Shown here: piece after piece, positions 36,020-47,051 of the stretch
Layout of the letters: every line of letters starts with the position of its first letter
Numbering within the stretch: the first letter of the stretch is position 1
Origin: Earliella scabrosa
Taxonomy: Eukaryota; Basidiomycota; Agaricomycetes; Polyporales; Polyporaceae
Direction: 5' to 3'
NCBI GenBank assembly: GCA_022605405.1
Contig: JABYQQ010000002.1
Span: forward strand, 2,046,001 to 2,110,000
DNA length: 64,000 bases
Notes under the pieces: generated by a model
The model's database searches: none
What the model saw: the letters and a program-made list of their open reading frames with translations, nothing else
Told to the model about the DNA's origin: nothing
Made by a program: the position numbers and the translations under genes

Positions 36020-39000
36020 GACTGCAAAGGGTCGCTACCCAGGTGGCGGTAAATCGACAACTTGGATGCAATGGTCCAGTCTCAAGATCAGTGTGTCGCA
36101 CTGTACAAGTACCAGCTGTTAGTACCGAAGGAAGTTCGAACGTGCGTGGAGTATCCTTTCGCTTGGCCGAGGTGCTGGAGGAGGTCCAAATGCTCAATGA
36201 GCTCGAGACGATGCAGCAATCGCTCCTGTGGGCGGCCGTTCTACGAGAAGAGGCACATGGTGGTCGATGAGATGGCAGCAGCAATGAAATTTCAACGCGA
36301 AACATGGGCTATAGGAGCCGAGCAATGAGGTAAAAACTGGGCACAAACCGCTCAACCTCGCACCGAACATCCTCGTCTTACGTCACTCTTTCCTACCCGG
36401 GCCGGAGACCGATTTGTGCGAGCGCTCAACGCGCCGTGACGCGTACATAAGGACAAACAACGCGAACGCGTCTCTCCTCCGTTCCCTATCGCGCTTCTCT
36501 TCCGCTCCACCTACGGAATGGTCCCAAGCTACTTGAATGCTTTGACGGTGGACGGAAAACCTCTTCGTCGGCTTGCAAGCTATGACGTCGCCAGTGGCCT
36601 GAGCTCCGCGTGGGTTGGAAGCAGTCACTCGCTCGGCGGTCCCCGGGTGACGGGTAGGCGGGAATGCAACTCGAATGCAGGTTAGTCCAGCAATGTATTC
36701 GTCGTGCTGCAACAGCTGAGAACTCTTCCAAAAGCTTCAGATCACGAGTTTCTGCCACGCATCCGACTGCATGCACGACTGCTGCAACTGGTGTCCACTA
36801 GCAGCGCATGCCGGAGGGGGATAGATCTAGCCAACGTTGCCAACTCGAATACTCAACAGACAAGAGCAATGCCAACAGGTCTATTCCCGCGCTCTCCAGA
36901 GCATCCGATGTGTCCGTCCCCGCCAGATGCATACGCATGCAGTACGCAAACCCCCGAGCTCTGCAAAGCTTCCGAGTGTTCCTTGCTCGGCTGCGGACCT
37001 TGTCGGGTCTGCTCCGAGTCGCTCTTGCACCCTCTGCTTCGTTGTATCTAGCCGGAAACACTGATCACGTCTGCCGTGCATCAGTTGCTACGCAACAGGC
37101 CATTCCTCGACGGGCCCCATGCATTCGACGCAGGCTCCCCAGCGAGTCCAGCTGCAGTCTGTCAGGCCGGGAGGTCAAGCGCGTTCATTGTATGCGCTGG
37201 ATCCCACATGCGCACGAACTCGTATATACATCCGCACACCTCAGACCAGCCTCAGACGTTTCGCCCCGCGCGGCCTCTCAGTTGCAGGTGCTTCTCGCCG
37301 ATTCGAACCCATTCACAACGTCGCGCGATGGCCAGTTCCCGCGCGCCTCGCCAGCGTTCGCGTCCGAGCTGTTCGCGAGGATCTGACGTCTTCGCGCTTC
37401 TGCAGCTGCGCCGCATATACTCATGCATCCCCAGACCATCCTGCTGTCATCCGAGGTTCCGAACCGTGAATGGTGAACGGTCGAAGCTCAATCGAGCACG
37501 GTGCGGCGGTGCGTTCTTCTCCATTCCATGCATCGTGCACCCTGCGCATGCTGCGCGCCGTGTCGCCCACCTGCGGTTCAATGGGATCCAGAAGGAGCCC
37601 GCTCGCGAGTCTCCATCGCCTTCCTGCAGCTGCAGCAGCGAGCCTCTCGACGTGTTTGACGGATAGCTATCGCCAGGCGCTGCGCTTGTGCACCCGGACA
37701 ATCGAGATCACCGCGAAGTCGATCGAATGGAGGATGTCGATGGAGCACGATCCGGGGCGGACTCGGCCTCGGGCAGCTCGCCATCGGGATCGAGGTGCTT
37801 CTCCGCTAGACAGCCGGAGTGACGGGTCTTCGATCTTGGCTCGCCTGAGCTCGCACCTGGAGAAGCGGGAGAAGCACCAGTCGGGAGGCGGGGTCGGGGT
37901 CGGGGCTTCGGTGCACGGGGCCAACTGTGCACCGTTTTGGGGGGTCGCGTTGCCATCCAGATCTCCATGGCCAGGCGCACCTGCCAGACGTCCAAGTCCG
38001 AGTCAGAAAGTGGGCGGAGCGCGGCGCACCTCCTCGTCGGGATGGGCGGGACGCATCGAAAAGCTGTAGGTGGAGATCTCTACACCCCACGCGCGCCCAC
38101 TGACATGCATCCATCGCAGCGGTGAACCCGGTCTTCGTCCTCGTGAAGCTGATCCACGGCAATTGATGTGGGCGTCGAGCTCTGCCTGAGGGCGACCGTA
38201 GCTCGTCCCGCGTCCCGCAATGCAACGCAGCCGCTGTGGACGTCCACCATCGCCGACGGAGGCCCGAACGTCGTGTTCGCGCGCGCCAACCTCTGCAGTC
38301 AACGCGTCCGCGTCAACCTCCGAGTCGCGACATAGCCTCCCGGCGCGTTCGCTCTCGCCCCGCGCCCGTATACGGCTTCTCCGCTTCCTCCGCTTCGCTG
38401 GACCCTGGCTTCTGTGACCCCTGCACCCTGCAGGTCAGTCCCTGGGACTAGCGGAGGACCTACCTGCAGTGCACTAGTGCGCAAAGACCCTATAAGATGT
38501 GATATGCATGTGTGTATCGCCGGAGCGTCGCCGGCGCGCGCATGTGCATATGGCTTGATGAGCGGGCACTAGCATAAGCAGACGCATGGGGTTCAGCGCG
38601 CGGAACAGAGGCTCAGAAAGAAGTCGAATTGTGCCACTCGCCTCGCTCGCCTTGAAAGTTGACGGGGGACAAAGCACCGCCAGCCGGGGTAGGCGGAGTG
38701 TGATTACCTGGGGTGGCGCGGCGGTGTTCGTTCTTGTTTCTCGCGTACGAAGACTTCCGAGCAGGTACTGAACTACTGAATGCTGAGCCAAACGAGAGAC
38801 GATTGATGGGGCGCGAGTGCATTAGCAGACATGGTTGCTTGCATGCTGCCTACGCGGTCGCGAGGGCGCGCGTGGGTCGGTCTTGTTCTTTTGTGTGGGT
38901 TTGAGGGTGCGTGGGCCCGCGAACCCACGCAGCGACGGCGGGTAAGTCGGATTCTTGATGCTGGCCTCCTCAGCTGGCAGCTAGAGCAAGTGAGGCGTGC

Positions 39001-40432
39001 GCTGGGTCGACTTCGCGCGCAAATCGAGGTTCGGGCACTGGCATGTGCATCGAATGCATCGAAGGATTCCATCCGACCGTCAGCAGAGATCGGGACGGGC
39101 GAGCTCGAGTGACAGCAGCAGATGGCCTGACATGGCAGAGCGCGACGTGTACCGAGTCGAATGAGGTCAATTATGGGAGACGTCCACGCCCTCTGTCGCC
39201 ATGACGTTGGGCGAACGTTGCAATTGTTATTATTGTCTTTCTCCCTGGGGTCTGTTGGCTCGCCGTAATCGAGGGTTCCTCGCAAGCGGGATGAGGTAGT
39301 GCTTGCTGGAAATACGCCCTGCTCCGAGGAGGCCGTCGATGGCTGATGTCAGGACGACAGAAGAGAGCGGGCAGCCTCTGCAGTGGCGGCGAATCGACGA
39401 TGCTTCCGGCCGGCGGAGAGGCACGTGCGGTGGGATAAGGTACCGGATCGTGGCGTTTGGTAGCGCGCATTAATTGTCGGAGGCACGGCGCGGGATCGGG
39501 CTGGGCGTCTTCTGTGCTCCGTCTACGGTGACGGCGTGGCTTGTGTCCTGCCTCAAGGCTTCTCGCGCTTCTCAGCTGGGCATGGCTCCCTTCTGGCTGG
39601 CTTATGCAACTCATCCGACGTCCATCGCGGCCCCGGCGCTCGGCCTAACGCCAGGTCCTCACAATTGCAGGCCTCCACAAAAAGCATGGCCTCCGTGCAT
39701 CCCCCGCCTTGCCTCCCCTCCGCTCCGACGCCCGTCTTCCCTCCCTCGACGGCGCGTGAGCGTACCATTCAGACGACCCACGCAACGACCAGACGACGAC
39801 GACACGACGACAACAACAACGACGACGAACGGGGCTTCGCCGGTATCCCGTCGCCGCTTCTTCTCCATCGCCTCCAGACACACTCTCAGAAGCCCGCGGT
39901 CGCACCGACGAACCCGACGATAGCCTCACCTAGCCACAGCAACAGCGTCCTGGCAATCTGTACGTGTTCCTGCCTGCCCCAGCTCGCATCTGCGCGACGA
40001 GTCCTCTCCGACCGGGCTGCAGGTCCCTGTCTGGACGCGCGTGCCTGTCCGCATCCCAGTCCGACTGTCAGTGGGATCGTGACCGAGTCTGGCTAATTCT
40101 GTCCTCTTCAGTGCCGCTCTCCCCGCCTCTCATCACCGGCCGTCCGTCGACCAGGCGATCCGACCCGCCCTTCGCGATTGGAGCTTCAACCTAAAGCTTC
40201 CCCGCGTCATCTCCTCTCGCACACGCATATAGTCCTCTCACCGGTGAGCGCACAAACTCTATCTTTCCCTCCTTCGTCCTTCAATCTGACTCTCTTCTCC
40301 TTATTGCCCGCGCCTTCCTCTTCGCCTGCACCCACTGCGGTTACGTTTTTCCCTTCGTTCGTCTTCGCCTCCGTTCGATATTCGCCTTCTCTACGCTAGA
40401 GCACTGTATTTGCCCGCACAACCGCAGCCACG
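36020..40432. other. 4.4 kb GC-rich interval without a supported gene
   Basis: Many overlapping frames on both strands are open because of high GC, but none shows recognisable domains or coherent splicing. PstI-like CTGCAG hexamers recur (for example 37146, 37402, 37623, 38430, 38464, 39375). A GAC/CAA trinucleotide run lies at about 39784-39830. The last kilobase is probably the promoter and 5'UTR of the gene at 40433. Confidence 0.45.
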
Positions 40433-41868
40433 ATGTCCAAGAGCTCCTTCATGCCGCTCGAGGTGAGTCGTCGTGCGCAACCCTGCCTTCCGTCTCCGTG
40501 CGATCGCGAAGCTTCCCTGCGCACGCCGGTGGGGACGAGAGAGGATTAAGCTCACGATGGCACACGCAGGTGGTCCCGGACTGGCTCATCGAGAGCCCGA
40601 TCACGTTCGACGACCTCAAGTGCACCTCCCCTCCGTCCACGATCTTCCGCATGTCCCTCCCGCCCAGCCCCGTCGCGGAGCGCAGATCCGCGAAGCAGCG
40701 CAGTCCGACGCACCAGCGCCTGCGCCAGCACGGATACGAACACGAGTACGAGTTCGAGGGCCGGTACGAGCACGACTACCCGCGCGAGAGCATGGTGTCG
40801 ATCATCGCGTCGAGCGACAGCGAGTCCGATGAGGACGAGGAGGAGGCGGAGCTCGTCGAGGCCAAGCCGGTGAGCCTCGTCCGCCTCGATCTCGTCGAGG
40901 AGCACACGCCCCATACACAAGACGCCCAACAGGGCCCAACATCACCATCCGCGAAGGAGCTCCCGCCCGATTCACAGAGCTTCCTCTGGTGCGACGAGGA
41001 TGTTCGTCCGGACTCGGATTCGGACAGCGACGATGACGACGACGATGCGACGCTCAACGAGCACGATCGCGAGCAGCAAGAAACGGACCCGTCTCCGATC
41101 GACCCATTCTTCGTCGGCCCCGCCCCCGGCCATCCCTCTCACTCCCAATCCCAATCCCGCTCCCGCCCGCCATCCAACCCGAAGTCCGCATCACCCCAAC
41201 CCAAACCGTCTTCCCCCGCACCTTCACCCGCCCCCACGCACCCTACGCCCACGCCCACGCCAGACACAGCAACAACAGTCGACCCGCGCTCGCCGTGGTT
41301 CATGCACTTTGACGCGGCGTCGCTCGCGGCGCTCGACAACCAGCTGCTGCAGTCGCCCGTGGACGCGTTCGCGGACCTGTGCTACGCGCACGCGGTGCAG
41401 CTCGCCGCGCCGTCGCCCGCGGCGTACTCGTGGCGCCGGTTCAGCCGGCTCAGGCCGCTCACGCCGTTTGACGAAGAGTCCGAGTCGCAGTCGCAGTCGC
41501 AGCCGGGCGGGGAGTGGGGGGAGGGGAGCTCGCACCTCGATCTCGCTGGAGATGCGATCGAGGAGCGGGAGCGGGATCAAGAAGAAGAGGAATGCCAATG
41601 CCCGGGAGAGGACGGAGACGAGGGAGACGAGTCGGCGAGCGATACGGACTCGGACGTGCTCGCGTCGCCGGAGCAGGCTGAGCTCGTGCGCCAGAGCTGG
41701 GGGATGGCCGGGAAGAAAGGCGGAGGAGGGATGGGGCTGGCGGGGCGGCCGAGGGTGTACAGCCCGACGCCGGGGCAGTACCCGCACGAGCACCGGCACG
41801 CGCGCCATTTCCATGCGGAGAGCGACGGGTCGATCCAGTTTGGCCTTGCGGGTGGGGTGAGGATGTCG
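40433..41868 (+). CDS. acidic Ser/Pro-rich protein, 3' end unresolved
   Basis: Exon 1 is 40433-40462 (MSKSSFMPLE); a 107 bp intron follows, then exon 2 at 40570-41868, ending at a strong gtgagt donor in phase 0. The start of exon 2 (VVPDWLIESPITFDDLKCTS) looks like a conserved short motif. The rest is low complexity: Asp/Ser/Glu runs (SDSDSDDDDDDATLNEHD), then Pro/Ser stretches, then a more ordered block (SPWFMHFDAASLAALDNQLL, DAFADLCYAHAVQLA). No known domain. The next exon may be the one at 42981/43077: a donor at 41869 and acceptor at 43077 are phase-compatible, with a good branch site (GCTAAC). This would give one protein with a 1.2 kb intron. Reading through the donor instead continues to 42282 in low-complexity sequence. 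Confidence 0.5.
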
Positions 41869-42980
41869 GTGAGTACTGGTGTTTCGTTTGCTGGCGGGCA
41901 TTTTGGTGCTCGTTTCTCGTTCCTCTCTCTTTCGTCTTCCTCCCTCTCTCTGTGTCTTCCCGTCTCTGTCTGCCCTCCTTCCCTTCGCGCGCCGACCGAG
42001 CTTTGCGTTGCGCGCGTTCTGCTCGACCGAGCGGGCGCAGCGACGAGCACGGGACGCCGCGCGCGTGGGCAATGTTCAGCCTTAACCTTCACCGTCCGTG
42101 CTACTCGTCTGCTAGTCTGCGAAAGCGGAGAGACGCACGGTGCGTGGCGCGAGATGGCGACCCGTGCGCTTATTGCGTCTCTCGTTCGTGTTTCAGAGTC
42201 CTCCTCGAGGCCCCGCAGCGCAGCCCCGATACAGGGATACAGGACGTCTAGCATGCACGCCCTAGAGGCTAGCGTGCGCTGAGCGTTCAGTGCGGACTTT
42301 GCGCGCGCTCCCCCCACCGTATACTTGGCCTCCATTTACTTACCCCGGTTGGTCCGCTGTCACTGTGCGACCTGTGCAATCTTTCATCAGGCCAGTGCGG
42401 CACTGTGGCAGCGGCGCATCTCTCCCCGTCTCCTCTCGCGTTCGCGTTCTTCTCTCATCGCACATGGGCCCACATCTCGCCCCAGACACCGCTCGGTGAC
42501 GGCACGGGGCATCTGCTCAGCTGCTTCCCCGTCCCCGTGGTGGCACGGTCGGCGGCATCTGTCGACTGCTGGGGCGAGGCTCCGATGTGTGGACGGATGT
42601 GCGATGGGTTCTCGCTTCTGCCCGTACACGGGTGGGCGGTAGGGCGTGCTCGGGTGGGCGGTAGAGTGTGCTGGGGTGGCCTGAGCGCGGAGGCACGCTG
42701 ATGATGATGGGGATGGGTGGTTCGAGAAGCCATTGGAGTTTGGGCTTGCGGCTATGGGAGTGCTCTTTCGACAGTTGAGTCTTGCGCAGGTCGAGCCGTG
42801 CCTGTGCCAGTGTCCGAGTTCCGCGCCTTTGCCGCTGCCCGAGCCTTCGCGCGTCCCAGCGCTGTTCGTCCCTGCTCTGCTCTATCCCAATACCCTCCTC
42901 GTCTCTCACGATGCTGTGATGCAATCTTTCTCTTCCGCCTCCCTGCCACCGTGACTAGCTTCGTGGCACCTGCATCCTTG

Positions 42981-43598
42981 ATGTTTGATAACTCCCGGCG
43001 TCCCTCTCCCTCTCCCTTCTCTTCGCCTGTGACGTCACCGCGCCAAACGCTAACCTTGCACCCGCTTCTCCTGCAGCAGGCCACCTCACCCCCCTTCGCA
43101 TACTCGCCTCTCCCACCACCGCACACGCCCCCGCCCTTCACGCCCACGTACGCCCCCGACTCGGAGCCGCACACGCCGACGCAAGGCCCGGGCCGCTCGC
43201 GCTACTCAAAGGCGCTCCCGCTCCCGCCCCCACGCTCGCCCTCGCCCTCGCCCTTCTCCGCCTCGCGCCACCAGCTGCGCGCGCCGATGTCGCTCGACGA
43301 CCTGCGCTCGGCGACGGCGAGCCCGCCCCCTATGTTCCTGCCCTCGCCGGCGGTCTCGCAGGCGCAGCTCGCGTTTTTGTTTGGCGCGCCGCCGCGGCCG
43401 GGCGAGAGCGTGCACTTTTTTCCCGCGAGTGCGGGGGGCGCGAAGGATGGCAAGGATGGCAAAGAGGGTAGGGAGGGGAAGGAGGGCAAGGGAAGGCCGA
43501 GGAGGGGCACGCTGAGGATTTCGACGGCGACGAACACGACGAACGGTTCGGGCGGGTGGTTGCAGCGGATACGCGCGGGGTTCTCGCCGGGGGCGTGA
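42981..43598 (+). CDS. Pro/Ser-rich protein (own gene, or last exon of the 40433 gene)
   Basis: Frame begins MFDNSRRPSPSPFSSP and runs 205 codons to a stop after GGWLQRIRAGFSPGA. A 48 bp in-frame segment 43029-43076 (gtgacg, branch GCTAAC, ctgcag) may be an intron. The sequence is mostly Pro/Ser-rich (YSPLPPPHTPPPFTPTY) with a conserved-looking middle (SLDDLRSATASPPPMFLP, QAQLAFLFGAPPRPGESV) and a Lys/Gly/Glu repeat (KDGKDGKEGREGKEGK). Intrinsically disordered; function unknown. Confidence 0.45.
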   Translation: MFDNSRRPSPSPFSSPVTSPRQTLTLHPLLLQQATSPPFAYSPLPPPHTPPPFTPTYAPDSEPHTPTQGPGRSRYSKALPLPPPRSPSPSPFSASRHQLRAPMSLDDLRSATASPPPMFLPSPAVSQAQLAFLFGAPPRPGESVHFFPASAGGAKDGKDGKEGREGKEGKGRPRRGTLRISTATNTTNGSGGWLQRIRAGFSPGA

Positions 43599-44446
43599 GG
43601 CGAACCACCGTTCCGGCTTTCTGCAGCTCGATTGCGTTTCGTTTGGAGTCTGTCGCTGCAGGCCCCGCTCAGCAAAAAGTGATGAGTTGGTTTTGTTTGT
43701 GTTGTTTTTTTGTCTTGTCCCCGCGCGTTCGCATTCTTACTTACCCTTCGGAGTCGCGCGTTGATGGTGTACTTGTATTGATGTGACTACTACTACTACG
43801 TATACTGTACTTGCGCTTGCTTTTTAACTGCTCTGTCCGGTTGCATATGCTTTCTAGTTTTATCTTTCTCGAGTGCTAGACCACGTACGCCTTGCGCGCT
43901 CTTCGATCTTTTCGCGCACGCGCGCGCGGGTCCTCCGTTTGTACTTACTACATACGTCTTCATCCTCTCCTCCTGAGCTCTTCGACGCACGGACCGCTAC
44001 ATGTTACATATTCTCATTCTCCATTCGCCATTCGCGGACGGTCCTTAGACACGCTCTGACAATAATCTTCTTGCGCTTGCACTCCGCTTCGAATTCCCAA
44101 CGACGTCCGCGCCCTATCCTCTATCCGTGTACATACTCCTCCGCTTGCTGTCGCATCCCTCCTTCCCAGGTTCGAGTCCGTCTCGTACTTGTCTCACCTC
44201 CCCTCGCTGTTTGTTGTACCACCACTATCTCCCTCTCCATCTCCCTGTCTTGCTCCTTCTCCATTTCCATCTCTACCTCCCCCGGCGGCCCTTCCCTTCC
44301 CTACCTCCCTACCCTCCCCTCTCACCTCACCTTCCCACAATATCCGTGCACGCGGTCATCGACGAATGCGATCCATCCTCTCGCCCCCTCTGTTCCTGCT
44401 TCGTGTTCGTTAATGTACACCACCCGTCATCTGTCTCACCCGACAT
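43599..44446. other. pyrimidine-rich intergenic region
   Basis: Long C/T-rich tracts (44110-44340) on the plus strand resemble a fungal promoter or leader; no domain recognised. Confidence 0.45.
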
Positions 44447-44602
44447 ATGGCATCCGAGAGGTACTACCCGCAGTTGCTGCTGCTGCTCAGTCTCGCGCTC
44501 CCGGCCACGGCGGGCGCCGTTGTCATTGGGCCAGCTCTGTCAGTGTGTCGACTTTCAAGCAGCGAGTCTGACGGTGAGTGGTTGCCCCTGGTTGGTGGCT
44601 GA
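44447..44602 (+). CDS. possible 51-aa secreted peptide
   Basis: ATG frame MASERYYPQLLLLLSLALPA, continuing TAGAVVIGPALSVC to a stop at 44600. The N-terminus has the form of a signal peptide, and a pyrimidine-rich leader precedes it. A gtgagt donor at 44573 could instead extend the product into an exon I cannot place. Weak support. Confidence 0.28.
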   Translation: MASERYYPQLLLLLSLALPATAGAVVIGPALSVCRLSSSESDGEWLPLVGG

Positions 44603-44984
44603 AGACCGACGACGCTGTGATGGATCGGTTGGATGTGGGCTCACTCATTGATGTTCAAACGTTGAAGGATATGCATATGGAGCACTGGTGCGCGGCACTT
44701 CACTGTACCGAGTGTGTCATTGTAATGCTGACTCCGAGTTTTTCTTTCGGCGGGGCAGCGTTCGCGTACACATGAGCTAATTGAGGCACGAACCCGTTCT
44801 CTCGTCTCTCCCCTCGCCGGATCCTCAATCATTGAGATCCTGTTTGGTCGTCGGTCATATAATGGAGGCGCCCGGAACAGTGGACTGTGGTATGATGTCA
44901 CTGTGTATTGCCGCGTGGCGCGTTACCATTCCCTTAAGGGGCCTGGTCGCCTGGACCTCCTGTTTGTCGTCCCCTCTCATCGTC

Positions 44985-46140
44985 ATGGCGGGCAAGAAAC
45001 GCAAGACTTCAGCCTCTTCTGACACCGAAACTGAAGTCACAGCGGCCGGAGTGAAGCTTAAAGACACACAAACAATCGACCGCGGCGTTCGAAACAACGA
45101 GATAACAGACGCATTATCAAAACTTCAGGTAGATGCTCGTACTAACCAGAGTCCATGTCCGAAGCACGCATTGACAATATTATTGAATCGCAAGCAAACC
45201 CTCATTACAAGAGTCGATACAGGCAAGACGGTGGAGCCTGAGCTGCTCGGGATCGTGCCCGACCCTCAACCAGGGTTGCCACTCTTTTCCTACGGCATCA
45301 GGCAGAGTCGTCCAGACGATGATGAGGTTGCTGAACACGCAGAACGATACCGCGCCATGATGTCCAGCGCCTTCATGTCCTCTGACAATTTCGAGCGTCT
45401 GTACCACATTACAGAGCGCCATGTCCCTGTCCTGGTGCCAGTGCGTCTCCCGTTTCTATTTGCACCAATGTTGCTAAGCCGCCTGAACCAGGAGGAATAC
45501 GGACGGTGTATGCTCATCAACGCGCTCCTCCTCCGCGTCGCCGCAATGCTAGAAGATATCGGACACTTGTGCATTTACCCCAACTACACGGTACCGGTCC
45601 CCAGCACCGAGCCGGCATGCCCGGTGCTAGTAACGATCGACTATCTCCTTGTACTGCTTCCGAAGAACATGGGTGCGGTTGCTGGTAAGTGTTTCAGCGC
45701 GTCCCGCCACCATGCCAGTGGTCGTTCCATGCTACTAATCTGACGTGTCAGATATCTTCCTGGAAGGAGGGGCAGATGAAGGGTTACGACGTGCGAACGG
45801 GTTCGCCGTCGTACGAGCCACACCATCTCCGAGCGGGTTCACCAACTTGGGCGGTGCATTGCGGAAAGCGCTCCTGGCGGTGGCCGCGCTTGCAAAGAAG
45901 TATGGGTATGTCGTGCGCTGGCCCCGTAGCGGAGGCGTTGGTGCTGAGCGGCGAACGCTTAGGCTACCGATCATGTCCGGCGCCGTCACGGACGGGCTCG
46001 AGTGGCAGCTCTTCACGTTCAAGGTCGGACCTAACGGCGTTGGAGGCACCTATCAGTGGTCCATACCGGTGGACGTGGATTGGAGTCCCGCCACGAGGGC
46101 CGTACTCACTGGTGCCCTGAAGGATTTGGTGCGTGTCTAA
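44985..46140 (+). CDS. uncharacterised protein, N-terminal structure ambiguous
   Basis: Secure parts are 45274-45684 and 45752-46140, joined by a phase-1 intron (gtaagt...gtgtcag). They encode GLPLFSYGIRQSRPDDDEVA, HITERHVPVLVPVRLPFLFA, EDIGHLCIYPNYTVPVPSTE, ALLAVAALAKKYGYVVRWPR and WQLFTFKVGPNGVGGTYQWS. Two N-termini are possible. One is a continuous frame from ATG 44985 (MAGKKRKTSASSDTETEV...). The other starts at ATG 45155 (MSEARIDNIIESQANPHYKS) and is spliced over a 43 bp intron (45231-45273), which reads more like protein. A TACTAAC branch-like sequence at 45139 suggests a further upstream intron. No signal peptide or TM; domain not recognised. Confidence 0.6.
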
Positions 46141-47051
46141 GATCCAGATGTGCCATATCGTGCTATGCTCATAGCACGCCCTGCCCCAACTGGTCTGCAG
46201 ATCCAAAGTGCGTCGGCGGTGACCAGAGTGCCCGTTCAGGCTCATGCTGTCAGTACGCCTCCTATGCAACATGATTGATTGACTGGCTACATCCGGCCAC
46301 CGTCTTCTACACGCGCATATACAAGCTGCACTCGCTGATATGTTGCCGGCCTTGCGGTGGAGCTAGCATGCCAGTGTCTTCACCAAGCCAGATTCAAGCC
46401 TCCCTCGTCGACATCGACACTCTAACTGTGCTGCTCTCTGGGTTGGCACAGCATCCAGTGAAAGCTGCGGCCAGCAGATCTCCCTATAGGCGACAATAGT
46501 GGTGTTGCCCGTGTCACGCCTAACTAGTAAGATGAGGGGCGCATGGTTGTTCGATTGTATGCTGACGTCGGGCGCAATGTTCGACCACTGGAACTCACTC
46601 CGACCGCGCTCGGGACTCTGTCGATCGCTACGGTAGTACATACGGCGGAGCCGGTGCACAGACGCGCGGATGTGAGCGATCGCAGATATGTAAATGCATG
46701 ATGAGGTTCACGGAAGCAGTCTCCCCGAGTCCCAATTGGAGGTACGTCCACACACGGGCGGAACCATCCGAGGACGTCGTGGGACCGTCCAAGCCACCGA
46801 GCCGTGTACGTGGTACTTGAGGCCTTGAGGTCTGAGACCCGAGTCCCAGCGACTAGTGAAGTCTGAGGACGAGTACTTGTAGCTTCAGCGAGTACCTGCC
46901 TCCGACGAGCACGAGCAGTGGGTACAATACAACAAGCCATGACATTTGCACACTTGTAGGGTATGATACAAACCAACTCGCGCAATCCAACCAACCGCGA
47001 CGACAAAACACCACTCCCCCTCCTCGTCCCTCTATTCCGGGCCCGGCGCGG
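46141..47051. other. convergent spacer without a supported gene
   Basis: 3' flanks of the uncharacterised gene and of the carrier gene; nothing else recognised. Confidence 0.5.
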
